Shown: positions 27,250 through 35,861 of the stretch, one piece after another
Position numbering within the stretch: position 1 is the stretch's first letter
How the letters are laid out: the number at the start of each line of letters is the position of its first letter
Source of the DNA: DATEDA01 sp963744255
Lineage (GTDB): Bacteria > Pseudomonadota > Gammaproteobacteria > Burkholderiales > SG8-39
Direction of reading: 5' to 3'
NCBI GenBank assembly: GCA_963744255.1
Contig: CAVUSZ010000042.1
Location: 79,883 to 143,882, forward strand
DNA length: 64,000 nt
Notes under the pieces: generated by a model
The model's input: the letters and a program-made list of their open reading frames with translations, nothing else
Databases searched by the model: none
What the model was told of the DNA's origin: nothing
Program-made: the position numbers and the translations under genes

Positions 27250-28392
27250 CTACTTGCGGGCCGACTTCACCTCGGCCGGCTGGACGAGATTCTCGGCCGC
27301 CTTGTTGGTCCAGGCATTCCGCGTGTAGGTAATGACTGCGGCGATGTCGGTGTCCGAGAGCTGCTTGCCGAACGCCTGCATCGCAGTGCCCTGCTTGCCG
27401 TTCAGGACCATTGCGATATTCTCGCCCTTCGGCCCGCTCACCATCTTCGACCCTGCGAGCGCCGGGAAGGCGTTCGGGACGCCCATGCCGTTCGCCTGGT
27501 GACAGGCGACGCAGTGCGCGGCGTACACCTTCTCGCCGCGCACCCGGAGCTCCGCGAGATCCCATGTCTTGGCGGGATCGTCGGCGGCAGCCGCGAGCTT
27601 TTTCTTCTGATCGCCGACCCACGCCGCGTACTTCTCCGGCGACACGACCTCGACCACGATCGGCATGAAGCCATGGTCCTTGCCGCAGAGCTCGGCGCAC
27701 TGGCCCCGGTAAATGCCCTCCTTCTCGGCCTTGAACCAGGTGTCGCGCACGAACCCGGGAATGGCGTCCTGCTTTACGCCGAGCGCCGGCACCCACCACG
27801 CATGGATCACATCTCCGGCGGTGAGCAGGACGCGGACCTTCTTGCCGACCGGCACCACCAGGTGCTGGTCGACCTCGAGGAGGTAGTTCTCGCCCTTCTG
27901 CTGGCGGTTGTAGACTTGCTCGGACGGCGTCGCGAGGTTGGAGTAGAGCGTGATCCCTTCGCCGTCCCCCTTCAGGTAGTCATAGCCCCACTTCCACTGG
28001 TAGCCGGTGACCTTGATCGTGAGATCGGGGTTAGACGTGTCCCTGATCGTGAGAATGGCCTTGGTCGCCGGCCAGGCCATACCGATCAAGATGAAGAACG
28101 GGATGATCGTCCAGATGATCTCGACCGTGGTGTTCTCGTGAAACGGGACCGCCTTGTGGCCGATCGACTTCCGGTGCGCGTAGATCGAATAGAACATCAC
28201 CGAGAACACGATCACGAAGATCACGGCGCAGATCCCGAGCATCAGCAGATGCAGGTCGTAGATCTCGCGCGCGATCGGCGTAACCGGCGTCGGGAAGTTG
28301 TGCATGGCGGTGTCCGCCGCGGCGGCGACGGCCGCGTGGACCGTTAGCGACAGTGCCGTAGCCGCGGCGGCCAGTCTCGACATCGTTCTCAT
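27250..28392 (-). CDS. ctaC: cytochrome c oxidase subunit II with fused cytochrome c domain
   Basis: A 380-residue protein: signal peptide, two membrane helices (residues ~48-70 and ~90-112) and a CuA domain with CAELCGKDHGFM near residue 228. A C-terminal cytochrome c domain has heme motif CVACH near residue 295 and a downstream methionine. The fusion, common in Betaproteobacteria, lets electrons enter directly from soluble cytochromes. It overlaps the DUF2244 gene by four bases. Confidence 0.96.
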   Translation of the reverse strand: MRTMSRLAAAATALSLTVHAAVAAAADTAMHNFPTPVTPIAREIYDLHLLMLGICAVIFVIVFSVMFYSIYAHRKSIGHKAVPFHENTTVEIIWTIIPFFILIGMAWPATKAILTIRDTSNPDLTIKVTGYQWKWGYDYLKGDGEGITLYSNLATPSEQVYNRQQKGENYLLEVDQHLVVPVGKKVRVLLTAGDVIHAWWVPALGVKQDAIPGFVRDTWFKAEKEGIYRGQCAELCGKDHGFMPIVVEVVSPEKYAAWVGDQKKKLAAAADDPAKTWDLAELRVRGEKVYAAHCVACHQANGMGVPNAFPALAGSKMVSGPKGENIAMVLNGKQGTAMQAFGKQLSDTDIAAVITYTRNAWTNKAAENLVQPAEVKSARK

Positions 28393-28907
28393 CGGCTCCC
28401 CGTTTGAAACTCAATCCCTCTCGGTCCCGCCCGCGCGAGCCGGTCGCGGACCTCCGCTGCCAGCCGCTGGCGCCCGGACGCATCCAGGTGGCGCCCGATC
28501 TCGAGTTCGCTCCCGTGCGACCGGAGCGCGACGCGCACGTCGCGCCGTCGCTCGCTCACGTCGAGCTGCACCCAGTGCGGGTCGAAGCGGTGGGTCGCCA
28601 CGCGCTCGCCGTCGCGGACCTCGACCACCAGCAGCCCCTCTTCGAGCGCGATGCGCTCGTAATCCGCCGCATGCCGCCCGTTCAGGTAGAACGCCGCGGC
28701 GAGCGCCGCGATTTCGAGGCCGGCGAACGGCAGGATCGGCCACGCGCCGTGCCACGCGAACGCGATGCCGATGGCGAACGCGAAACCGGCCATCAGCGCG
28801 AGCAGCACGGCGAGCGCCTGCGGCGAGATCGAGCAGTTGCGCTTCACGGTGAGGCTGAAGCCGGGCTCCGTCACGGCCGGATGGATGTCGTTGCGCGCGT
28901 CGTCCAC
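28389..28907 (-). CDS. DUF2244 membrane protein
   Basis: A 172-residue protein with two adjacent membrane helices near residues 32-50 and 55-75, and a soluble C-terminal part containing RHAADYERIALEEGLLVVEVRDG. DUF2244 proteins commonly head cox operons. Function unknown, presumably linked to oxidase biogenesis. It overlaps ctaC by four bases. Confidence 0.85.
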   Translation of the reverse strand: MDDARNDIHPAVTEPGFSLTVKRNCSISPQALAVLLALMAGFAFAIGIAFAWHGAWPILPFAGLEIAALAAAFYLNGRHAADYERIALEEGLLVVEVRDGERVATHRFDPHWVQLDVSERRRDVRVALRSHGSELEIGRHLDASGRQRLAAEVRDRLARAGPRGIEFQTGSR

Positions 28908-29012
28908 GCCACTCGCCTCGCCCCCGCCGCGCGGTGAGCGCGTTAAGGCGGGCTAAGGTAGCATACGGCCCCCCCGCCCAGCAAGCCGGACGCACAGCGT
29001 AACGGCGCAGAA

Positions 29013-29909
29013 TCAATCGGTTTTTCGGCTCCGCGGCGCGCGATCAACGCGGATTATCGCGCGGCCGTCGGCGAGCTTGCGCGGGGTCGCCTTCCACGCA
29101 TGGCCGAAGACGATCTCGAAGGTCGCGGTCACGCGGCCGTCGTGCGCGGACGCGGCGGAGGCGGCTCGTACGCGCTCCCAACGGGCGCGGCCCGTGAGCG
29201 TGCGCCGCCGGCGCTGATGCGCGTTCCGTTGTCCGGTCGCACGCAGATCGCGGAAGAGGTCTTCGACGCCCGCGTAGGTGACCGTCAGGAGGTCCATGTC
29301 CATGACCGGATCGGCAAACCCGCTCGCGACGAGCGCATCGCCGAGGTCGTGCATATCCACGAACGGATGTACGTGGGGCGCCTCGTCCCCAGCCGCGAAG
29401 GCCGCGCGCAGCTCCTTCAGCGTGTCTGGCCCGTAGGTCGTGAACATCAGCAGCCCGCCGACCTCGAGGACACGGTGCCACTCCGCGAACGTCGCTGCGG
29501 GATCGGTCGACCAGGCGAGCGCGAGGTTCGACCACAGCATCCCGCACGAGCCGGTCGCGAACGGCAGCGCGCCCATGTCGGCGCAGACGAACCGCTCACG
29601 CGCGGCGCCGAGCGCCAGGCGGAGCCGCGCCGCGAGCGACGGGACGCCGCGCGCACGCGCGACCGGTCCGCCGGCAAAGTCGGCGAGCACGATCTCTGCC
29701 CCGGGATAGCGCGCGCGAAGGGGCGCGACGCTCGCGCCCGTGCCGCATCCGGCATCGAGGATCCGCCCGGGGGTGTGCTTCACGAGGTCGAACCGGGACG
29801 CCATGCGGCGCTCGATCTCGCGGGCGACCGGATCCTCGGCGCCGGCGGCGACACGCTCGAACCAGCGCCGCGCCGCGGCGCGATCGAGCCAGGCGTCGTC
29901 GCCACTCAC
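29013..29909 (-). CDS. bioC: malonyl-ACP O-methyltransferase BioC
   Basis: A 298-residue SAM-dependent methyltransferase from GTG 29909. The SAM loop is ILDAGCGTGASVAPLRARYP near residue 50. The biotin-pathway family motif appears as LWSNLALAWSTDPAATFAEWHRVL, followed by GGLLMFTTYGPDTLKELR. BioC masks malonyl-ACP as its methyl ester to start biotin synthesis. No other bio gene is adjacent. It is divergent from comF. Confidence 0.85.
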   Translation of the reverse strand: MSGDDAWLDRAAARRWFERVAAGAEDPVAREIERRMASRFDLVKHTPGRILDAGCGTGASVAPLRARYPGAEIVLADFAGGPVARARGVPSLAARLRLALGAARERFVCADMGALPFATGSCGMLWSNLALAWSTDPAATFAEWHRVLEVGGLLMFTTYGPDTLKELRAAFAAGDEAPHVHPFVDMHDLGDALVASGFADPVMDMDLLTVTYAGVEDLFRDLRATGQRNAHQRRRRTLTGRARWERVRAASAASAHDGRVTATFEIVFGHAWKATPRKLADGRAIIRVDRAPRSRKTD

Positions 29910-30021
29910 GCTGCGGCGACACCGGTCGCCTGCGGGAGGAAGTTCATGATCGGCATCCCGTGGCTGCGCAGTGTAGCGCACGCGCGTTGACCGCCTCCGA
30001 CCGCGTGATTAGGCTCGGCGC

Positions 30022-30723
30022 ATGGTGTTCGGCTGGAGCGATCTCCCTTCAACCATCGCGCGGTCGATCCTCGGGCAGGACTGCGTACTGTGCGCCGCTC
30101 CGAGCGGGGAGGGGCTGCTGTGCGCGGCGTGCGCGGCGGATCTCCCGCGCGTCGCGGGCGCCTGTCCGCGGTGCGCGGGCCCGAGTCCGGGCGACGCGGT
30201 GTGCGGTGCGTGCGCGACCCGCCCGCCGCACTTCGATGCGACGGTTGCGGCATGGCGCTACGAGTTTCCGGTCGACCGGCTGGTGCTCGCCCTCAAGTTC
30301 GGGCGACGGCTCGCGCTCGCGGAACTCCTCGGCGCCGCGCTCGCCGGCCACGCAGGTGGACGGCGCATCGATGCGCTCGTGCCGATGCCGCTCGGCCGCG
30401 CGCGGCTCGCGGAGCGCGGCTTCAACCAGGCACTCGAAATCGCGCGTCACGTCGCGCGGCACGCCGGTCTCAGACTCGCCCCGGACCTTGCGCGCCGCGT
30501 GCGCGACACGGCGCCGCAGACCGATCTGCCGCACGACGAGCGCGCGGCGAACATCCGCGGCGCATTCGAATGCGACGCCGGCGTCGCCGGGCGCGCGCTC
30601 GCGGTGATCGACGACGTGATGACGACCGGTGCGAGCCTCGAGGAGCTGGCGCGGACGATGAAGCGCGCCGGCGCCGCCCGCGTCGAGAACTGGGTCGTTG
30701 CCCGGACCTGGCCGCGTGTTTGA
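30022..30723 (+). CDS. ComF family phosphoribosyltransferase-like protein
   Basis: A 233-residue protein. Four cysteine pairs near the N-terminus (CVLC, CAAC, CPRC, CGAC at residues ~21-66) form the ComF zinc fingers. A phosphoribosyltransferase fold follows, ending with the PRPP loop AVIDDVMTTGAS near residue 195. ComF homologs act in DNA uptake or nucleotide salvage. In Betaproteobacteria the gene lies, as here, opposite bioC. Confidence 0.9.
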   Translation: MVFGWSDLPSTIARSILGQDCVLCAAPSGEGLLCAACAADLPRVAGACPRCAGPSPGDAVCGACATRPPHFDATVAAWRYEFPVDRLVLALKFGRRLALAELLGAALAGHAGGRRIDALVPMPLGRARLAERGFNQALEIARHVARHAGLRLAPDLARRVRDTAPQTDLPHDERAANIRGAFECDAGVAGRALAVIDDVMTTGASLEELARTMKRAGAARVENWVVARTWPRV

Positions 30724-31201
30724 CCTCGTCCTCTACCAGCCCGAGATCCCCCCGAACACCGGCAACGTGCTGCGCTTGTGTGCGAATACCGGCTGTCGGC
30801 TGCATCTCGTGCAGCCGCTCGGGTTTCAGCTCACCGATCGCGCGCTCGCCCGCGCCGGTCTCGATTACGACGACATCCGGTCGGCGACGGTTCACGCCGG
30901 CTGGGAGGACGCGCTCGGGCGGTTCGAGGGCCGGCGGCTCTTTGCTTTCTCGACCCGGGCGGCGGCGAGCTACGCCGAGACCCGCTTCGCTGCCGACGAC
31001 GTCTTGGTCTTCGGGCCGGAAACGCGCGGGTTGCCCGACGCCGTGCTCGACACGATTCTGCCGGCGCAGCGACTGCGGCTGCCGATGGTCGCGGGCAGTC
31101 GCAGCCTGAATCTCGCCAACGCGGTTGCCGTCGTCGTGTACGAGGCCTGGCGGCAGCTCGGGTTCCCCGGCGCCGTGCCGACCGGAAGGCGGGTATCATG
31201 A
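30716..31201 (+). CDS. trmL: tRNA (cytidine34-2'-O)-methyltransferase TrmL
   Basis: A 161-residue SPOUT methyltransferase. I use the GTG at 30716, giving MFDLVLYQPEIPPNTGNVLR, the family's standard start; it overlaps the end of comF by eight bases. The SAM-binding trefoil knot is seen in VFGPETRGLPDAVL and LPMVAGSRSLNLANAVAVVVYEAWRQ. It modifies the wobble base of leucine tRNAs. Confidence 0.93.
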   Translation: MFDLVLYQPEIPPNTGNVLRLCANTGCRLHLVQPLGFQLTDRALARAGLDYDDIRSATVHAGWEDALGRFEGRRLFAFSTRAAASYAETRFAADDVLVFGPETRGLPDAVLDTILPAQRLRLPMVAGSRSLNLANAVAVVVYEAWRQLGFPGAVPTGRRVS

Positions 31202-31256
31202 TTTCCGCCGGCTCGCGCCTGGCATTCCCTACCAACCAGCTCCTAAGGAGGAAATC

Positions 31257-31481
31257 ATGGCCAAGAAGAAGGGCGGCGAAGGCGTCTATCGCGTGATCGA
31301 CGTCATCGGCACGAGCAGCGACTCGTGGGAGGACGCGGCCAAGAGCGCCGTCGGCACCGCCTCCAAGTCGCTTCGGGACCTGCGGGTCGCCGAGGTCACG
31401 AAGATGGACATGAAGGTCGAGAGCGGGAAGGTCGTCGCCTTCCGCGTCCGCGTGCAGCTCTCGTTCAAGTACGAGGACTGA
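31257..31481 (+). CDS. dodecin
   Basis: A 74-residue flavin-binding storage protein with an AAGGAGG site before its ATG. The sequence VYRVIDVIGTSSDSWEDAAKSAV and the final FRVRVQLSFKYED are dodecin signatures, and the conserved Trp stacks on the isoalloxazine ring. It forms dodecamers that buffer riboflavin or FMN. A single-gene unit between trmL and gpsA. Confidence 0.95.
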   Translation: MAKKKGGEGVYRVIDVIGTSSDSWEDAAKSAVGTASKSLRDLRVAEVTKMDMKVESGKVVAFRVRVQLSFKYED

Positions 31482-31497
31482 GCACGCCCAGGTCCCG

Positions 31498-32481
31498 CTA
31501 GCTTTCGCTGCGGGGATCGCGGCCGAGGAGCTGCTCGACGGCCTGCGCCGGCGCGCGGCCCTCGAACAGCACCGCGCAGACTTCGCGCGTGATGGGCATG
31601 TCGATCGCGCGCTCGCGCGCGAGGCGATCGACTTCGCGCGCGGTGTAAACGCCCTCGGCGACATGGCCGAGGTGCGCGAGGATCGCGTCGAGACGCTCCC
31701 CGCGCCCCAGCGCGAGACCGACGCGGCGGTTCCGCGAGAGATCGCCGGTGCAGGTGAGGATCAGGTCGCCCGCGCCCGCGAGCCCCATGAAAGTCTCGGG
31801 ACGGCCGCCGAGCGCGACGCCAAGCCGCATGACTTCGGCCAGGCCGCGCGTCACCAGCGCGGCGCGGGCGTTCTGGCCAAGGCCGAGCCCGTCCGCAATA
31901 CCGGTTGCGATCGCCATCACGTTCTTGACCGCCCCGCCCACCTCCACCCCGGCGACGTCGTCGGAGAAATACACGCGCAGCCGCCGTTGATGCAGCTCGC
32001 GGGCGAGCATCTGCGCGAGCGCGGCGTCTGCGGCCGCAAGCGTGAGCGCGGTCGGCAGGCCGCGCGCTACCTCGAGCGCGAAGCTCGGCCCCGATAGCGC
32101 CCCGCACGGCGTGTCCGGGGTCAGCGTCTCGGCGACGACCTGGTGAGGCAGCTTCGCGCTCGCCTGCTCGAAGCCCTTGCACACCCAGACGACCGGCCGC
32201 CGCTCGCCGGTGTCGCGCACCAGCTCCAGCGCGCCGCGCAGGCCCGCCGTCGGCGTCGCGATGAGCACGACATCGGCCGCATCTATCGCTACGCGCGCCG
32301 TGTCCGCCACGGCGACGCCGGGCGGCAACGGCACTTCGCGGAGATAGCGGCTGCGCCGGTCCGCGGCCAGCTCGGCCCGCCGCGCCGGATCGCGCGCCCA
32401 GAGCGTTACGGCGTGGCGTTCGCTAAACGCGATCGCGAGCGCCGTGCCCCACGCCCCTGCGCCAAGAATCGTCAACCTCAC
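31498..32481 (-). CDS. gpsA: glycerol-3-phosphate dehydrogenase [NAD(P)+]
   Basis: A 327-residue enzyme making sn-glycerol-3-phosphate for phospholipids. The dinucleotide motif GAGAWGTALA is at residues 7-16. The catalytic lysine lies in GGAVKNVMAIATGIADGL near residue 190, and GDLILTCTGDLSRNRRVG near 240 binds substrate. It belongs to the secB-gpsA run on the minus strand. Confidence 0.97.
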   Translation of the reverse strand: MRLTILGAGAWGTALAIAFSERHAVTLWARDPARRAELAADRRSRYLREVPLPPGVAVADTARVAIDAADVVLIATPTAGLRGALELVRDTGERRPVVWVCKGFEQASAKLPHQVVAETLTPDTPCGALSGPSFALEVARGLPTALTLAAADAALAQMLARELHQRRLRVYFSDDVAGVEVGGAVKNVMAIATGIADGLGLGQNARAALVTRGLAEVMRLGVALGGRPETFMGLAGAGDLILTCTGDLSRNRRVGLALGRGERLDAILAHLGHVAEGVYTAREVDRLARERAIDMPITREVCAVLFEGRAPAQAVEQLLGRDPRSES

Positions 32482-32498
32482 GACGCGGGCCGCGTCGG

Positions 32499-32930
32499 CT
32501 ACAGGCCCCAGACCGACCCGATCCGCACGAAACCGCTCGCGCCGTCGGGATGGCGTACCTGCGCCCAGCCGGTCTGGCCGGGCTCGATGAGGTCGAGCAC
32601 GACCCCGGCCTGCGCCTGGAATGCGAGCGGCGCGGCGACCTCGGGCCGCTGGCGCACGTCGGCGACCGGCACAGCGACGAACACCGTGCGCCGCGTCGTG
32701 AGCGCCTTCCCCTCGACCCAGGACAGGCCGCCGAACGGGTCGCGGATCTTGACCCAGGCGCCGTCGGTGGCGATCACTTCGACCGGGAGGTTGCGCCCGG
32801 CGACGTAGAGCTTCGACGCTTTGGCCGAGGGCGCATCGTAAAGGACGACCGCGGCCTCGGCGATAGACCGGAACTCGGCATCCGCCGCGACCGGCAACGC
32901 CAGTGCCAAGGCGAGGACCGCCGTGCGCAT
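32499..32930 (-). CDS. secreted SH3-domain protein
   Basis: A 143-residue protein with a short signal peptide (AVLALALALPVAADA). Two bacterial SH3-like repeats follow: residues ~22-75 (VVLYDAPSAKASKLYVAG... WVKI) and ~85-140 (ADVRQRPEVAAPLAFQA... WAQVRHPDGASGFV). Such modules usually bind peptidoglycan or periplasmic partners. Its ATG touches the secB stop, so the two are co-transcribed. Confidence 0.8.
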   Translation of the reverse strand: MRTAVLALALALPVAADAEFRSIAEAAVVLYDAPSAKASKLYVAGRNLPVEVIATDGAWVKIRDPFGGLSWVEGKALTTRRTVFVAVPVADVRQRPEVAAPLAFQAQAGVVLDLIEPGQTGWAQVRHPDGASGFVRIGSVWGL

Positions 32931-33394
32931 CAGTGCACGATCTCGACGCGCGGCTCGGCGCTCCCCGCCTGAGCCTGCACGCGCGCGGCGTACATCGCCT
33001 CGAAGTTCACCGGCGCGAGATGGATTGGCGGAAAGCCGGCGCGTGCGATCAGGTCCGCGACCGTTTCCCGGGCGTACGGGAAGAGGATGTTCGCGCAGGC
33101 AATGCCGAGGATCGGGTCGAGGTCGGCGTCCGGCACGTTCCGGATCTGGAAGATGCCGGCCTGCGCCGCCTCGACGAGGAAGCAGGTCTTGTCGCCCGCC
33201 TTCGCCGTGACGGTCACGGTCACCACGGCCTCGTAGAGTCCGTCTCCGATGCGCGCCGCGCTGTTGCCGAGCTGCACCTCGAGCTGCGGCTGCGCCGGTT
33301 CGAGGAACACCTGCGGGGCCGTCGGCACCTCGAGCGAGGCGTCCTTGACGTAGACCTTTTCGATGCTGAAGACGGGCTGCTGCTGGTCGCTCAT
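32930..33394 (-). CDS. secB: protein-export chaperone SecB
   Basis: A 154-residue cytosolic tetrameric chaperone that keeps preproteins unfolded and hands them to SecA. The N-terminus QQPVFSIEKVYVKDASLE and the core ILGIACANILFPYARETVADLIARAGFPP are diagnostic. It follows grxC and precedes the SH3 protein and gpsA. Confidence 0.96.
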   Translation of the reverse strand: MSDQQQPVFSIEKVYVKDASLEVPTAPQVFLEPAQPQLEVQLGNSAARIGDGLYEAVVTVTVTAKAGDKTCFLVEAAQAGIFQIRNVPDADLDPILGIACANILFPYARETVADLIARAGFPPIHLAPVNFEAMYAARVQAQAGSAEPRVEIVH

Positions 33395-33440
33395 GGCACT
33401 CCTAGAGGGTTCGGGTGCTCGAGCCGCCGAGCACCGTGAT

Positions 33441-33701
33441 TCAGGTCGTCGCGAGCAGCGGATCGAGCTTGCCCGCGCGATCGAGCGCGTGGAGCTCGTC
33501 GCAGCCGCCGACGTGCGTGTCGCCGATATAGATCTGCGGCACCGTGCGCCGCCCCGTCCTCGCCTCCAGGTCCGCGCGCCCCTTGACGTCGAGCACGACG
33601 TCGATCATCTCGATCTCGATGACGCCCTTTTGCCGCAGGAGTGCCTCGGCGCGGCGGCAGAACGGACACCAGTCCGCCTGATAAATCCGCACCTTGACCA
33701 C
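33441..33701 (-). CDS. grxC: glutaredoxin 3
   Basis: An 86-residue glutaredoxin with the active site ADWCPFCRR at residues 9-17. The cis-proline loop is RRTVPQIYIGDTHVGGCDEL near residue 50. It reduces disulfides with glutathione. One base separates it from the rhodanese stop, and secB follows, the common rhodanese-grxC-secB order. Confidence 0.95.
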   Translation of the reverse strand: MVKVRIYQADWCPFCRRAEALLRQKGVIEIEMIDVVLDVKGRADLEARTGRRTVPQIYIGDTHVGGCDELHALDRAGKLDPLLATT

Positions 33702-34115
33702 TCACTTCTCCGTCGGCAGGCCGGCCTGACGCCACGCCGCAATGCCGCCGGAGAGATTCACCACCTGCGTAAAGCCCCGCTTGCGCAGCAGACTCGCGGC
33801 CGCGCCCGCCCGGTTGCCGGTCGCGCAGGAGACGATGACCGGCTTGTCCTTGAACCGCTCGATCTCCTTCGCCCTCGTCTCGAGCTCGTTGAGCGGGATA
33901 TTGCGGGCGTTGAGGATGTGGCCCTCGGCGAACTCCGCCGTCTCGCGCACGTCGAGCACGAGCGTGTCCTTCTTGTTCATCAGCATGGTCGCCTCGAGCG
34001 TGTTCACGGACGGCCCGCCGGTACCCCGCCGCACGAGCGGCCACACCAGCATCGCCCCGCTGACGAACGCGATGGCGATGAGGAAGATGTTCTCGGTGAT
34101 GAACTTGACGATCAT
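33702..34115 (-). CDS. membrane-anchored rhodanese-like protein
   Basis: A 137-residue protein with one N-terminal membrane helix (residues ~8-28) and a rhodanese domain with active-site loop VSCATGNRAG, Cys near residue 100. I prefer the ATG at 34115. A GTG at 34133 would lie only two bases after a -10 box and so probably outside the transcript. A strong promoter sits immediately upstream. Sulfur transfer or thiol metabolism is the family role. Confidence 0.85.
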   Translation of the reverse strand: MIVKFITENIFLIAIAFVSGAMLVWPLVRRGTGGPSVNTLEATMLMNKKDTLVLDVRETAEFAEGHILNARNIPLNELETRAKEIERFKDKPVIVSCATGNRAGAAASLLRKRGFTQVVNLSGGIAAWRQAGLPTEK

Positions 34116-34135
34116 GCCTGGGAGCGAAGGCACAT

Positions 34136-34164
34136 ATTATAGAATCGGTTAGCTGCACTGCGAA
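34136..34164 (-). promoter_or_regulatory. sigma-70 promoter of the rhodanese-grxC-secB run
   Basis: On the minus strand TTCGCA, 17 bases, then a perfect TATAAT (34136-34141). The spacing is ideal. It drives the rhodanese, grxC, secB, SH3 and gpsA direction, and is divergent from the gpmA remnant. Confidence 0.7.
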
Positions 34165-34178
34165 ACCGTACCCGGGCG

Positions 34179-34678
34179 GTGCACAAGCTCGTTCAGCCAC
34201 GGCGAAAGGTGTCCGGTACCGGGAGAACCGGTTCACGGTGAATCGACGTCGGGCTCGCGGCGCAGGCGAAGCAGGAAGCAGGCGAGGTAGCGCGGCCGAT
34301 GAAGGAGGTCGGCGTTGCCTTCGATCTCGCTCGCGCATCGATCCTCCAGCGCCCGTCGAGGCGTCGGGGCTCGCGCTCGAGGAAGCGGACGTGGTGTGGA
34401 TCCCGGTCGCCCATTTCGTGGCGCGTGAACGAGCGGCACTATGAGGCACTGCAAGGACTCAAAAGACCGGAGATGGCGACCAGGTTTGGCGACGCGAGGC
34501 CTCGCGCCCGAGCTACGACGTGCCGCCGCCACCGTTCACGGTCACCGACCCGCGGAGTCCGCTCGTGCACGAGCTCGACGCGGCGCTGCGACCGATCCGC
34601 CATCGCCACCCGGGCGATCACGGGGCGATCGAAGCGAAAGTGCGCATGGTGGCCGCGCAAGGCGAAGCCGTTCCTTGA
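34179..34678 (+). pseudogene. gpmA: broken gpmA (phosphoglycerate mutase), frameshifts plus internal deletion
   Basis: The GTG at 34179 opens HKLV, then the frame is lost, but the reading can be followed across frames. RENRFT-type DNA lies near 34225. Next is MKEVGVAFDLARASILQR (from 34299), then LALEEADVVWIPVAHF one frame over, then WRVNERHYEALQGLKRPEM. A third frame gives RPSYDVPPPPFTVTDPRSP, joined directly to LVHELDAALRPIRH and QGEAVP before the stop at 34676. About 100 central codons, including the second catalytic His region, are absent. At least three frameshifts are present. The product cannot be active; envC begins at the pseudogene stop. Confidence 0.85.
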
Positions 34679-35841
34679 GTCGCTTGGCCGCGCGCCTTGC
34701 CCTCGCGACGCTCGTCGCGGCTGGCAGCGTCGCCGCGCAGCAGCCGCGCGAGGAAGACTTGCGCGACCTCCGCACCCGCATCGACCGTTTGAAGCAGGAG
34801 CTCGCGGCCTCCGACGGCGCGCACGCCGAGGCCGCCGACGAGCTCGCCGACTCCGAGACCGCGATCTCGGAGGCCAACCGCCGGCTCGCCGAACTCGCGA
34901 TCGAACGCAAGCGCATACGCGATGAGGCCGCGAAGCTTGCCGGCGACGCGGCCGCCGTCCGCGCGGACATGAATGTGCGCCAGAACACGCTCGCGCAGGT
35001 GCTCTACATGCGTTACACGCAGGGTGAACGCGGGCTCCTGCGGACGCTCCTTTCCGGCGACGACCCACAGGCGATCGCGCGGCAGCTCGTATACGAGAGC
35101 CACCTGTCGCGCGCGCAGAGCGACGTGATCGGCAAAGCCCGCCGCGACCTCGCGCAACTCGCGACGCTCGAGGGCCGCGCGCGCGAGAAAAGCGCCGAGC
35201 TCGCGGCGCTGGAGGCCCGTGCCAGGGCCGAGCGCGATACGCTGCGGGCGAATGCCGGGCAGCGCCGACAAGTGCTGGCCCGCATCGCTGACCGCATCCG
35301 CAAGGCGCGCGCCGACCTCGCCACGGCGCAGCGGAACGAGGCCCGGCTCGCGCGGCTCGTTGAAGCGATCGCCCGCGCGGCCCGCCCGCCGGTGCGTCCC
35401 GGCGCCGCACGCCCGGATTCACCGCCGAGCGCGCCGACGAGCGGCGCGTTCGGAGCGCTCAAGGGGCGGCTCCGGCCGCCGGTGCGAGGGGAACTATCGG
35501 AACGGTTCGGCGCTCAACAGCAGGCCGCGAGCTCTCCCAAGGGCGTCTTCTTCCGTGCGCCCGAAGGCGGCGGGGTGCGGGCAGTAGCCGGCGGCCGGGT
35601 GGTGTTCGCGGACTGGATGCGGGGCTACGGCAACCTGCTGATCGTCGACCACGGGGACGACTTCCTCAGCATCTACGGCAACAACGAGGCCGTATTGAAG
35701 CGGGTGGGTGACGCAGTTCACGCCGGGGACGTGGTCGCCACGGTGGGTGCGAGCGGCGGGAACGAACCCTCGGGTTTATACTTTGAGCTGAGGCATCGGG
35801 GCAAGGCGTTCGACCCGATGCCGTGGCTGCAGTCGCGATAG
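34675..35841 (+). CDS. EnvC-type murein hydrolase activator (M23/LytM domain)
   Basis: A 388-residue periplasmic protein starting at TTG 34675, overlapping the gpmA-remnant stop (TTGA), with a signal peptide ARLALATLVAAGSVAAQ. Residues ~25-240 are coiled coil rich in Arg, Glu and Ala. The C-terminal ~120 residues form an M23 fold (GVFFRAPEGGGVRAVAGG...LLIVDHGDDFLSIYG) that lacks the complete metal set, as in EnvC. It would activate amidases at the septum under FtsEX control. ctpA follows. Confidence 0.88.
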   Translation: MSRLAARLALATLVAAGSVAAQQPREEDLRDLRTRIDRLKQELAASDGAHAEAADELADSETAISEANRRLAELAIERKRIRDEAAKLAGDAAAVRADMNVRQNTLAQVLYMRYTQGERGLLRTLLSGDDPQAIARQLVYESHLSRAQSDVIGKARRDLAQLATLEGRAREKSAELAALEARARAERDTLRANAGQRRQVLARIADRIRKARADLATAQRNEARLARLVEAIARAARPPVRPGAARPDSPPSAPTSGAFGALKGRLRPPVRGELSERFGAQQQAASSPKGVFFRAPEGGGVRAVAGGRVVFADWMRGYGNLLIVDHGDDFLSIYGNNEAVLKRVGDAVHAGDVVATVGASGGNEPSGLYFELRHRGKAFDPMPWLQSR

Positions 35842-35861
35842 TCTCGTTTGGAGTGACGTAC

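Noticed and set aside
29100..29990. A 296-codon plus-strand frame opposite bioC
   Set aside because: Shadow of bioC, which has a complete SAM-binding motif and conserved neighbours.
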